This document shows positions 1-7,077 of a stretch of 33,189 nt of DNA, piece after piece; the stretch's first letter is position 1, and every line of letters begins with the position of its first letter. Under the pieces are notes generated by a model. That model was not told the origin of the DNA, did not search any database, and was given only the letters and a program-made list of their open reading frames with translations. The stretch spans positions 1 through 33,189 of the forward strand of contig JAWSUT010000029.1 in NCBI GenBank assembly GCA_033549345.1, in the 5' to 3' direction. The stretch comes from JAWSUT01 sp033549345 (GTDB lineage: Bacteria; Bacillota; Dethiobacteria; Dethiobacterales; Dethiobacteraceae). The position numbers and the translations under genes were made by a program.

Positions 1-531
1 CCTCCCTTCCGTTCCGAGAATGTTTGGTCAGACTCGTACTTCCGTACTACGAAGGCGTCTGACTTCTCCACTCGTGGCAACAATTTCGGCGTAGCCTTAT
101 ATGTCACCACCCCAATGGGCAGGAGTGGAGATCTCACGGGGTCATCACATCCACCTTCCGAACATACCCATCATCATCACCTGACAGGCCTCTGCTACCC
201 GGACGGTTTATTGAGTAGCAGATATTGGCTTCCCGTTATTTGCGCACAGTCGCCGACCTGCCCGGCCGCACATGCTTTACGCTTTCGCATTTGGGTCTGC
301 TCGTCCGCCTACGGTCCTCTCGGTTCCCGCGTCTCCTTCAGACAACCCCTCACGAGATTGCCCTAGACTAGGCTTCCCGGGTTACACCGCCGCTCCCCCG
401 GGGGAGGACTTTCACCTCCGAGATGTTTGCCTTCCGAACTCCCGACCCGTTTTTACTTCCGTAACGTGGTCGCCGTTCTTAACAGCAATATTGTTGTGTT
501 GATACACAACGGATGCGACTGCCCGTCGCAC
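1..531 (-). mobile_element. Group II intron, class C-like, 5' portion (continues past the left edge)
   Basis: Read on the minus strand, the element begins at 531 with GTGCGACGGGC, the GUGYG-type 5' boundary of group II introns. It continues with a GGTGAAAGTCC segment near 400-415 and ends at the edge with a GAAGTCAG...TAGTAC block (about 30-75) and GGAAGGGAGG. The last two resemble the domain III/IV junction and the ribosome site that precede the intron-encoded reverse transcriptase, whose ORF would lie outside the window. The block resembles what I remember of the Oceanobacillus iheyensis group IIC ribozyme. The 5' boundary sits directly behind a terminator hairpin, the known target preference of class C introns. 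No protein is encoded in this part. Confidence 0.82.
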
Positions 532-533
532 GC

Positions 534-566
534 AAAAAGCAGTGGGCCAACTACCCACTGCTTTTT
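534..566 (-). terminator. Intrinsic terminator of the AI-2E-family gene; intron target
   Basis: A perfect 13-bp stem, AAAAAGCAGTGGG with CCCACTGCTTTTT, has a 7-nt loop. On the minus strand it ends in TTTTT, then GC, then the intron 5' boundary at 531. The stop codon of the upstream gene (TAG, 553-551) lies inside the loop. Confidence 0.88.
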
Positions 567-1657
567 GCATCTTGTTGTCTTTTCTGCTTGATAAACTCAT
601 ATAAGTGGGTGGAAACAATTTTTAGGATGATAAACGTAGGAACAGCGAAAATCAGTCCCAGCAGCCCGGCCAGGCTGCCCACCACCACCAGCAGCACAAT
701 AATGGTTAAAGGATGAACATAAAGCTTTCTTCCCATAACCTGCGGCATGATGAAGAAGTTTTCTATTTGCTGAATAACTGCAATCAGCAAAATAACTTTA
801 AACGTCATGGCTGTTGAACTCACCATGCCGACGAGCAGGGCTGGAACCGAACCAATAGTAGGGCCGATATAGGGGATAAAATTCATTAATCCGGCAAGCA
901 GAGCCAGTATAAGCGGATGTCTGATACCAATAATTAAGAACCCGATATAAGACATAGTACCAACACTGATTGCGACAATAACCTGTCCTTTGATAAAGGA
1001 AGCCAGCCCCCGGTCTATTTCTCCCAGGATATCAGCCAGTTCATCCTTATATATGCCTGGGAGTCGATCGCGTATATATGCGTAGAACTGGTCGCCGTCT
1101 TTTAGCATATAAAACAGAATAATCGGCACCAGGGCAAAAATCAGCAGTGTATTTGCCAGAAACGAAAACGCTGCAGACATGCTGTCCCTAAAACCCGGCA
1201 GTGCGCCTAATATGGCCTGTGAAAGTGTTTCCGCCAGATTTGTCAGGTCGATCATGCCGTTCTCCTGCATGCGCCGGAAAAAATATGCATCTTCTAGGCC
1301 AGCCACCGATGCTGTAATTTGCTCTATATATTCAGGAAGAAGATCAATTAGTTCAATAAACTGCCGGTAAGCAGTCGTTCCGATGGTCAATAACAACAGA
1401 ACACCCAGCAGGGCTGCTCCCAGGTAAATCAAAATCACAGACCAGGCACGGGAGATATTATACTTTTCCAGCCAAGCGACAATCGGATGAAAAAGATAAT
1501 ACAGAATAACAGACAGCAGTGTGGGTATGAAAAGAATCCTGGCAATAGCCAACACAGGCATAAATATAAACGCAACCTGCCGGCCAACATAAATAATCAG
1601 GCTGATTAAAAGAATCCATATCGCAATTTTAAATGGCTTGGAATTAAAAAGTTCCAT
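551..1657 (-). CDS. AI-2E family transporter (PerM/YdiK/TqsA-like membrane protein)
   Basis: This 368-residue integral membrane protein has the layout of the AI-2E exporter family: two N-terminal hydrophobic segments (about 10-50), one at 70-92, a large amphipathic domain (about 95-150), and a C-terminal block of membrane segments (about 160-345). The conserved GxxxFIPYIGPxIG-type motif reads NFIPYIGPTIG. The basic tail KQKRQQDAKSSG is cytoplasmic. Members have been linked to export of small molecules such as autoinducer-2 or to Na+/H+ exchange, so the substrate here is unknown. It is the last gene of a minus-strand cluster with a DUF948 and a YtxH protein. The final codons form one arm of its own terminator. 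The ribosome site is weak (GCGGGTGA), consistent with coupled expression. Confidence 0.9.
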   Translation of the reverse strand: MELFNSKPFKIAIWILLISLIIYVGRQVAFIFMPVLAIARILFIPTLLSVILYYLFHPIVAWLEKYNISRAWSVILIYLGAALLGVLLLLTIGTTAYRQFIELIDLLPEYIEQITASVAGLEDAYFFRRMQENGMIDLTNLAETLSQAILGALPGFRDSMSAAFSFLANTLLIFALVPIILFYMLKDGDQFYAYIRDRLPGIYKDELADILGEIDRGLASFIKGQVIVAISVGTMSYIGFLIIGIRHPLILALLAGLMNFIPYIGPTIGSVPALLVGMVSSTAMTFKVILLIAVIQQIENFFIMPQVMGRKLYVHPLTIIVLLVVVGSLAGLLGLIFAVPTFIILKIVSTHLYEFIKQKRQQDAKSSG

Positions 1658-1680
1658 TCGTTCACCCGCTTATGATAAAT

Positions 1681-1711
1681 TTGGGATAGAGCAATTTAAG
1701 CCCTATCCCAA
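1681..1711 (-). terminator. Inverted repeat between DUF948 gene and AI-2E gene
   Basis: TTGGGATAG and CTATCCCAA form a 9-bp stem around a 13-nt loop, followed on the minus strand by AAATTTAT. It could be a weak terminator or a processing stem within the cluster. No strong T-run is present. Confidence 0.4.
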
Positions 1712-1717
1712 TCAGCA

Positions 1718-2164
1718 CTATTTTTTTGTGAACATCTCAAGAATCATCCTGATTCCTTCACCGAGGATTCTCATATAGCTGAGAATATCCTGTGTATTGT
1801 CTTTTACCGTACTGGCGGTCTCTACAAGGCTGGAGTTGACAATATCCAGTGAATGATCAACCTTTTCTCCGGTGTTCTTTAACGTTGTGGTAATGGCATA
1901 AATGTTATTGATGGAACCGGGAATTTGTTCATCGAAGATAATCTTGTTTTTCTGCAGTGACCCGGTTAGTTCATTAACATTCTTTGTCGATCCGCTGACA
2001 TTATTAATTATTTCCTGGATGTTTTTTTCATTCTCGCTCATTTTCCTGTTTACACCAAGAACCAGTTTATTAATGTTAATCAGCGTCATGATCAGAAAAA
2101 TCCCGGCAATAAACAGGACAAACATCACCAGGAATACTCCGATGTCCTGAAGTGAAATATACAT
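1718..2164 (-). CDS. DUF948-like membrane-anchored coiled-coil protein
   Basis: This 148-residue protein has one N-terminal membrane segment (about 9-30), then a long polar helix rich in Asn, Lys and Glu with evenly spaced hydrophobics, suggesting a coiled coil (about 38-125). The architecture is that of DUF948 proteins, usually found next to YtxH proteins in Firmicutes and linked to general stress and the cell envelope; their molecular role is unknown. The ribosome site GAAGGTGAGG stands just before the ATG. The gene follows the YtxH gene by 14 nt and is surely co-transcribed with it. The family call rests on architecture and neighbourhood rather than on a diagnostic motif. Confidence 0.72.
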   Translation of the reverse strand: MYISLQDIGVFLVMFVLFIAGIFLIMTLININKLVLGVNRKMSENEKNIQEIINNVSGSTKNVNELTGSLQKNKIIFDEQIPGSINNIYAITTTLKNTGEKVDHSLDIVNSSLVETASTVKDNTQDILSYMRILGEGIRMILEMFTKK

Positions 2165-2178
2165 TTACCTCACCTTCT

Positions 2179-2592
2179 TTACTTCTTGACTTCTTTCTTT
2201 ATCTCTTTCTTAGCCTTTACTGTGGCTTCCTGAATTTCATCTTTTGCTTCTTTAACCACTTCTTTCAGCGCTTCTGCGTCATCGGCAACCTTTTGTGCGT
2301 CACTTTTTACATCATCTATCTTTGCAGTTGCCTTGCCCTTAACCTCTTCAATCTTTTCCGCTACATTTTCCTTAATTTCTTTAACCTGCTCTTTGCCCCT
2401 GGTTATAACTTCACTTGCTTTCTCCGACAGTTCTTCTCTTGTTTCTTTACCGGCCTTTGGTGCAAGCAGTACACCTGCGGCCAATCCCGCTGCGGTGCCA
2501 ACGGCCACCCCTTTTGCCACCTTAACGGCGGCTTCTTTCCTTTCTTCCTTTTTCTTCTCTCTTTTAAGTTTCTCTAAGTAATCTTTTAACAT
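2179..2592 (-). CDS. YtxH domain-containing protein
   Basis: This 137-residue, highly charged protein contains the YtxH signature: a short Gly/Ala-rich hydrophobic helix (about 26-47) ending in AGVLLAPKAGKETREEL. The rest is an almost continuous Lys/Glu helix to the C-terminus, as in LEA-like and apolipoprotein-like stress proteins. YtxH proteins are general-stress proteins of unknown biochemical role. Start: ATG at 2592 with an excellent ribosome site (AAAAAAGGAGG). It is first in the YtxH/DUF948/AI-2E cluster. A near-palindrome, CATAACGGGTTATG, lies about 95-110 nt upstream (around 2690-2704) and could be an operator, but this is unproven. Confidence 0.85.
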   Translation of the reverse strand: MLKDYLEKLKREKKKEERKEAAVKVAKGVAVGTAAGLAAGVLLAPKAGKETREELSEKASEVITRGKEQVKEIKENVAEKIEEVKGKATAKIDDVKSDAQKVADDAEALKEVVKEAKDEIQEATVKAKKEIKKEVKK

Positions 2593-2753
2593 TTTTAGGT
2601 TCCTCCTTTTTTATTGGGAATTTTAATCAACAGGTGATTCACTGCTCGCTAAAGCGACGCATGTTCCTCTCTTAATACGCTACTTTTGACATAACGGGTT
2701 ATGCATCCTGCATTACTGCCGAGTTTTAAGTTTTCGTTAATCATTCCACCGCT

Positions 2754-2939
2754 CTAGCCTTGTTTTAGAACCAAAAAGCATCCGTCAATTGGACGAATGC
2801 TTTTTTCTCCACACCGTTTACTTACCGTCAAGTCTATACGCCTGTAATAATCAATCAGATCCCCTTTCGTTATGCCCTGCCCCGGAAACAGCACTTTATT
2901 TAGGTTGGAGAAATCTATATCGTAACCTGGTTCATTCAT
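2754..2939 (-). pseudogene. Remnant of LigD polymerase domain (N-terminal stub)
   Basis: The reading frame from ATG 2939 starts with about 36 residues that match the start of the LigD primase-polymerase domain, including NKVLFPGQGITKGDL and DYYRRI. Similarity stops abruptly at about 2832. The remaining codons run through a terminator hairpin (2773-2806) and end at 2754. The ATG overlaps the stop of the phosphoesterase gene by 8 nt, so the ancestral arrangement was probably two translationally coupled genes. The polymerase body (some 250 residues in intact members) is missing, so this stub cannot be functional. Confidence 0.8.
2773..2806 (-). terminator. Terminator after LigD-type phosphoesterase
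   Basis: AAAAAGCAT-C-CGTC pairs with GACG-A-ATGCTTTTT, with one mismatch and a 5-nt loop. On the minus strand a T-run follows the stem. It lies inside the run-out of the polymerase stub. Confidence 0.75.
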
Positions 2940-3531
2940 TTTCTTTTGCCACTTCTTCAACTGTTTTGCCGGAAAGAACAGATTTCGGCTCCGTGCTCAC
3001 CGGATTTCTGCGGGCATCGGCATGGTCGTCTTTCATTTTAATTAAAAGCCATCGTTTATCATCTCCTGAACCTGTCCGAACCAAGGCATAGCCGCCATGA
3101 ATTTTTTCTCCTGAAAGCCTGACGGACACATGGCCACCTTCTATGGCATCATCCATAGACACGCCCCTGCCGTCTTTCTCGGTAATATTCTGATACGTGC
3201 CCCTGTCCCAGACAATTACCGAGCCCGCGCCGTAGTTGCCTTCGGGAATATTTCCTTCAAAATCAGCATAATCCAGTGGATGGTCTTCTGTAGGTACAGC
3301 CAGCCTTTTTTCTGCGGGGTCGGTGGAAGGCCCTTTAGGCACGGCCCACGATTTTAATACCCCGTCTACTTCCAAACGGAAGTCATAGTGAAGGTTTTGG
3401 GCATCATGTTTCTGGATAACAAACACAGGTGCACTGTTGCTTTTACCGCTTTTGCCCTCCGGTTCCGACGTACGGCGAAAATCCCTTTTATTCCGGTAAT
3501 TCTCCAGCGATTTTTGACTGTCTTTGCTCAT
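2932..3531 (-). CDS. LigD-type 3'-phosphoesterase (DNA polymerase ligase N-terminal domain)
   Basis: This 199-residue protein corresponds to the 3'-phosphoesterase (PE) domain of bacterial NHEJ ligase LigD, a Mn-dependent enzyme that trims 3'-phosphate or ribonucleotide ends. Recognisable motifs are FVIQKHDAQNLHYDFRLE (about 37-54; the His-x-Ala...HYDFRLE core), LKSWAVPKGPS, and DYADFEGNIPEGNYGAGSV, with the conserved E-G-x-Y-G and a following WDRGTY. I chose ATG 3531 because GGGGGTGATTCT precedes it; a longer frame to 3576 has no ribosome site. Free-standing PE proteins exist, so it may be active alone. The coupled polymerase gene downstream is destroyed, and neither Ku nor a ligase domain is in the window. 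Confidence 0.9.
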   Translation of the reverse strand: MSKDSQKSLENYRNKRDFRRTSEPEGKSGKSNSAPVFVIQKHDAQNLHYDFRLEVDGVLKSWAVPKGPSTDPAEKRLAVPTEDHPLDYADFEGNIPEGNYGAGSVIVWDRGTYQNITEKDGRGVSMDDAIEGGHVSVRLSGEKIHGGYALVRTGSGDDKRWLLIKMKDDHADARRNPVSTEPKSVLSGKTVEEVAKENE

Positions 3532-3709
3532 AGAATCACCCCCAGCTTTGATTTTAATTACAAGAAAATTAAACATTGCCTCTACGTGTTTACAGTGTGC
3601 CCCCTATCAATTATTATAAAAAACAACGTACGCAGATACAAAGCCTGCATACCGTAAGACCTTAGTTTTAATACTATATTAAGATTGCAATTCAGTTTAG
3701 GAGGCCGCT

Positions 3710-4060
3710 ATGAAAAAATTTGACCTGAGTAACTTCATCGTTGAACCCAAAGGCAAGCTGGCAAAAAGGATGATCTACAAAGACCAAAATGTTATTGCCT
3801 TTGTCTTAAACATTGCCAAAGGTGAATCCCTGCCCCCTCATACACACTTTAACTGTACTGTTCTCGTTCAGGTGTTGACAGGCACGGCAAACGTAAATGC
3901 TGATGGGCAGACTGTTTCTCTGGCAGAGAAAGAGCTGGTCCAACTCGATGGCCCCGAGAAGATGTCTGTTGATAACACGGGCGCAGAAACACTGGTTCTC
4001 TATGTTTCCATTTCACCACTGCCCCCGGCAGAAGGCTATTCCGTTGACGTTGACTTATAA
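3710..4060 (+). CDS. Cupin domain protein
   Basis: This 116-residue single-domain cupin has the pattern GESLPPHTHFNCTVLVQVLTG (motif 1, about 43-63, His at the metal position) and a later segment around ELVQLDGPEKMSVDNTGAE (motif 2 region) that lacks the usual second-motif His, so metal binding is incomplete. Small cupins of this type bind diverse ligands and the function cannot be read from sequence. The start is ATG with TTAGGAGGCC upstream. The gene stands alone between a divergent phosphoesterase gene and a convergent transporter gene, and ends in a strong shared terminator. Confidence 0.85.
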   Translation: MKKFDLSNFIVEPKGKLAKRMIYKDQNVIAFVLNIAKGESLPPHTHFNCTVLVQVLTGTANVNADGQTVSLAEKELVQLDGPEKMSVDNTGAETLVLYVSISPLPPAEGYSVDVDL

Positions 4061-4063
4061 ACC

Positions 4064-4107
4064 AAAACACCCGGCAGAGCTCCCCAGGGAGCCTTGCCGG
4101 GTGTTTT
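4064..4107. terminator. Bidirectional terminator between cupin and MFS genes
   Basis: AAAACACCCGGCA and TGCCGGGTGTTTT form a 13-bp stem around an 18-nt segment that can fold further. T-runs on both strands let it serve both convergent genes. Confidence 0.9.
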
Positions 4108-4116
4108 ATTGTCAAC

Positions 4117-5331
4117 TTACGGCCGGGCCTGCACAATCCTTTTTAAAGGCGTGCCGCTTTCCTGTTTCAATGCATAGGCAGGATTTTTTAAGAACAGTGA
4201 CAACAGGACAGCAAGGGCGCAAAAACCGGCCAAAAGGAAGAAAACAAGGGTAAAGTTTGCATGGATGTCAAAAAGGTATCCTGCAACCAGCGGGAAAAAG
4301 CCGGCAGCCCCAATTGCCGTAAACACCAGTCCATAATTAAGGCCAAAGTTGTTGTCTCCGAAATAAGCAACGGCGGCGGCAGGAAACAGGCTATAGATCC
4401 CACCATAGGCGAGCCCCAAAACAGACACTGCAAACGCCAGGGAAAGTGCCGTGCCGGAATATACAGTAATCAACAACATAACAGTCATCACACTAAAGTT
4501 AACTGTCATGGCTCTGCCGCGTCCAAGGAGGTCAGACAGGTACCCTGCTGCGGGCCTGCCGACGGCATTAAACAGAGCAAAGAGCGCGACCATTAAATAG
4601 CCCTTCTCAAAAGATGCCTGTACCCGGACAATACTGTCGAGGTGTGTGGCCAGAGTCAGGCCGGTCGCAGACGTCAGGCAGAACATCAGCCACATAATAT
4701 AAAATGCACGGTTCCGAAAAACCATATACCGGTCGGTGTTTTGCATATCTGCATCCGAGAGCGCTCCGCTGCCGGAAGGAACGCTGACCAGACGCGATAA
4801 CATTGAAATGCCCACAATCATCAATACGCCGCATATTAAAAACGCAAACGCAACGCCCCTGCGAACCAGAATATGTGCAAATGGTGCCATAACAATAGCA
4901 GAAAGGCCGATTCCACCCACAACAACTCCAGCCACAAGGCCCCTCTTTGCGGCAGGAAACCATTTCATCGCCGCGGGTGTCACCGAAGCGAAACAACAGG
5001 CCAGCCCGGCACCAAACAGAAAGCCCCAGATGATTGCCACAGGCAGCGGTGTCATAAAAAAAGAGCTAATGATAAAGGAGGCGCCGATTAATATCCCGCC
5101 CGCTGTGATGGTGGGACGGGGCCCGATGCGGTCCTGGATTCCACCGGCAATAACCATCCCGACTGCGTAACAGGCAATAAACACAGTGTAAGGCAGAGCG
5201 GCCTGCGCCTGGCTCCAGCCCAGCGTTCTCGTCAGTTCTCCGGCGAAAATGCTCCAGGCATACGAAATACCCGCCAGAAAATTAATACCCATCCCAGCCA
5301 GAGCAACCTGCCAGCCTTTATATAACTTCAA
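4117..5331 (-). CDS. MFS transporter, OFA (oxalate/formate antiporter-like) family
   Basis: This transporter of about 404 residues has twelve predicted membrane segments. The start (KGWQVALAGMGINFLAGISY, then WSIF), the loop GGIQDRIGPRP between helices 2 and 3, and the repeat loop GYLSDLLGRGRAM between helices 8 and 9 are those of the OFA subgroup of MFS, whose members exchange small carboxylates. The actual substrate is unknown. I place the start at TTG 5331 because GGGAGGC lies 6 nt upstream and the protein then begins where family members do. An ATG at 5388 would add 19 residues, but its ribosome site (AAAGGA) is too close. The gene is monocistronic and converges on the cupin gene. Confidence 0.86.
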   Translation of the reverse strand: MKLYKGWQVALAGMGINFLAGISYAWSIFAGELTRTLGWSQAQAALPYTVFIACYAVGMVIAGGIQDRIGPRPTITAGGILIGASFIISSFFMTPLPVAIIWGFLFGAGLACCFASVTPAAMKWFPAAKRGLVAGVVVGGIGLSAIVMAPFAHILVRRGVAFAFLICGVLMIVGISMLSRLVSVPSGSGALSDADMQNTDRYMVFRNRAFYIMWLMFCLTSATGLTLATHLDSIVRVQASFEKGYLMVALFALFNAVGRPAAGYLSDLLGRGRAMTVNFSVMTVMLLITVYSGTALSLAFAVSVLGLAYGGIYSLFPAAAVAYFGDNNFGLNYGLVFTAIGAAGFFPLVAGYLFDIHANFTLVFFLLAGFCALAVLLSLFLKNPAYALKQESGTPLKRIVQARP

Positions 5332-5423
5332 CTTTATGCCTCCCGGATGTAAATACAATACATTCTTGTATTCTGCACAACCTGTCATATTCCTTTGGAA
5401 AAACTCTGTTCAACCGCAAATTT

Positions 5424-5454
5424 AAAGCCTCAATCCTCCAGAGGATTGAGGCTT
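5424..5454 (-). terminator. Terminator of the KamA-family gene
   Basis: AAAGCCTCAATCCTC pairs with GAGGATTGAGGCTTT in an almost loop-free hairpin, followed on the minus strand by AAATTT. Confidence 0.85.
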
Positions 5455-5461
5455 TTGTTTA

Positions 5462-6532
5462 TTAGTCGATATTTGGCAGCGTTGTGGTCTGCCCCCTGTG
5501 ATTTTGCAAAATATATTCTTTTTTATTCTTCTCCTGAATGTAGTAGTCCGGCATAAGGGGTATTTTCCCAATATTTGTGGCAATAACATACATTGGTTGC
5601 GCCAGTCCTGACGTATGTCCTCTGATGGAATCCCTGATTAACTCCGCTCCTTTCTCCACCGGAGTTCTGAAATGGTCTATACCGGGCGCCGGTTCCAGGT
5701 AAAACACATAATAAGGCCTTATTCTGATTGTCAGCAGCTTTTGATGCAATTCCTGGAAAGATTTTGGATCATCATTAATTCCTTTCATCAGCACGGCCTG
5801 GTTACCCACATTAACGCCGCAGGTCAGTAAACCCCAGACTGCCTCTGCTGTCTTATCTGTAATTTCTTTTGCATGGTTGCACTGCGTATTTAACCAGATT
5901 GGTACCTTATGGTACCCGCCAAGGACTTTTTTGAGGCCTGCGGTAATTCTCTGCGGCAATACAATAGGTAGTCTGCTGCCAAATCTGATCATTTCAATAT
6001 GGGGAATTTCCCGTAGTTTTCTGACCATGTATTCGATATGGTCGTCAGGCAGGAGCAGCGGATCCCCTCCTGTGATCAGCACCTCTCTGAGTTCTGGATG
6101 CTCTCGGATCCAGTCCAGGCCTTCATCCACATCGAAGCGAAGCTGCAGGCTTTCATCAACGACAAGTTCCTTTCGAAAACAATGCCGGCAATAAATACCG
6201 CACTTGTTTACGATAGTAAAGGCAATGCGATCCCTGTACTGCCTGGCAATTGTATCCGGCCGGTCTTCATCAGTATCTCTGTTCTCTTTGAAAACAAGAT
6301 AATTTTCAATGCCATACGTATTTTCCTGTTCATATCTGGAGGGGACAATCTGCTTTCTGATCGGACAACCGGGATCATTAGGGTCCATTAGAGAGGCAAA
6401 ATAGGGTGTTGTTCCCCATTTGGTTGTGCAGTTTTTAATCGCCTCTTTCTCTTCATCTGTTACATTGATGAATCTTTCCAGTTTCTCCAGTGTATTAACC
6501 TGGTTTTTCATCTGCATCTGCCACTCTTCCAT
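5462..6532 (-). CDS. KamA-family radical SAM aminomutase (lysine 2,3-aminomutase-like)
   Basis: This 356-residue radical-SAM, PLP-dependent aminomutase has the SAM cluster motif CGIYCRHCF at about 113-121. It also has the LITGGDPLLL motif, the WLNTQCNHAKEIT segment, and RPYY...GIDHFRTP...RGHTSG typical of lysine 2,3-aminomutase (LAM). The probable PLP lysine sits in IGKIPLMP. Compared with clostridial LAM as I recall it, the two Asp residues that hold the substrate epsilon-amino group appear replaced (FYLEPAPG and VIATNIGK), the PLP loop lacks PGGGGK, and the C-terminal zinc cysteines are absent. A different amino acid, such as glutamate, is therefore plausible. ATG 6532 follows GAGGAGGAATTGCG. 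The gene is divergent from the Gln-rich gene. Confidence 0.88.
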   Translation of the reverse strand: MEEWQMQMKNQVNTLEKLERFINVTDEEKEAIKNCTTKWGTTPYFASLMDPNDPGCPIRKQIVPSRYEQENTYGIENYLVFKENRDTDEDRPDTIARQYRDRIAFTIVNKCGIYCRHCFRKELVVDESLQLRFDVDEGLDWIREHPELREVLITGGDPLLLPDDHIEYMVRKLREIPHIEMIRFGSRLPIVLPQRITAGLKKVLGGYHKVPIWLNTQCNHAKEITDKTAEAVWGLLTCGVNVGNQAVLMKGINDDPKSFQELHQKLLTIRIRPYYVFYLEPAPGIDHFRTPVEKGAELIRDSIRGHTSGLAQPMYVIATNIGKIPLMPDYYIQEKNKKEYILQNHRGQTTTLPNID

Positions 6533-6704
6533 CGCAATTCCTCCTCAAGAGTAGTAATTTTAGTTTATTTCTGTCAGAGCTTATTAAACAAACAATGACA
6601 GGGCAATCTGGCTGATATTTCTATAGAAAAATCTCACATATTATTTCTCCTTTAAGAAACCATAGAAAAGAGTTCATATCTGATACAAAAGGAGGATACT
6701 CATT

Positions 6705-6971
6705 TTGCAGCATCAGCAACAATTGCAGCAGGCACTGCAGGCTGCCCAACAGGCACAAAACGCAGTTCAGCAGGCGCAGACGAATGCAAATCCCCAACAA
6801 TTGCAGCAGGCGCAGCAACAGCTCCAGCAGGCACAGCAGCAACTGCAGCAAGCTCAACAGCAGTTCGGTAACCAGGCAAACCCTCAGGAGAAACAGCAGC
6901 TTCAGCAGGCACAACAACAATTGCAGCAAGCTCAGCAGTCAATTCAACAAGCGCAGAAAAATTCTCAGTAA
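6705..6971 (+). CDS. Gln/Ala-rich heptad-repeat small protein
   Basis: This 88-residue protein is almost wholly Gln, Ala, Leu and Asn, built on the 7-residue unit LQQAQQQ (three in tandem at about 38-58, more degenerate copies before and after). A single Gly-containing break follows (FGNQANPQEK). The repeat predicts a continuous helix or coiled coil. The DNA copies of the unit differ at synonymous positions (CAG/CAA, GCA/GCG/GCT), which argues that the protein is selected. Start TTG 6705 has AAAGGAGG about 10 nt upstream, and a clean terminator follows. I do not recognise the family. A structural or spore-associated role would be speculation. Confidence 0.75.
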   Translation: MQHQQQLQQALQAAQQAQNAVQQAQTNANPQQLQQAQQQLQQAQQQLQQAQQQFGNQANPQEKQQLQQAQQQLQQAQQSIQQAQKNSQ

Positions 6972-6975
6972 AAAG

Positions 6976-7001
6976 CAAAGGAGCCCAAAAGGGCTCCTTT
7001 G
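6976..7001 (+). terminator. Terminator of the Gln-rich gene
   Basis: CAAAGGAGCCC, loop AAAA, GGGCTCCTTTG: an 11-bp stem followed by TTGTTTG. It begins 5 nt after the stop codon. Confidence 0.9.
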
Positions 7002-7052
7002 TTGTTTGTAAGATACCTAAAAACTGCCCCGGTACCATCATACGTAAGTACC

Positions 7053-7077
7053 GCCAGAGTGTACCGGTTACTCTGGC
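7053..7077 (-). repeat. Inverted repeat over the end of the FMN-binding lipoprotein gene
   Basis: GCCAGAGT and ACTCTGGC (8 bp, 9-nt loop) span the stop codon at 7068-7070. There is no T-run, so it is a weak terminator candidate at best. Confidence 0.35.

Noticed and set aside
115..502. Two plus-strand frames rich in Pro, His and Arg near the left edge
   Set aside because: They are antisense to the group II intron RNA, lack ribosome sites and resemble no protein; the signal belongs to the ribozyme.
2152..2577. Phe/Cys/Leu-rich plus-strand frame
   Set aside because: It is the complement of the Lys/Glu-rich YtxH gene, an expected artefact of that composition.
2593..2753. Promoter-like hexamers before the YtxH gene
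   Set aside because: No pair with good spacing was found; only a CATAAC/GTTATG dyad is noted under that gene.
6705..6971. Tandem DNA repeat or CRISPR-like array
   Set aside because: The units are 21-nt coding heptads without spacers, and they vary at third positions.
6621..7041. Leu-rich and Ala/Val-rich minus-strand frames over the Gln-rich gene
   Set aside because: They are shadows of the repeat in other frames, with no ribosome site; the plus frame has a start signal, terminator and synonymous variation.
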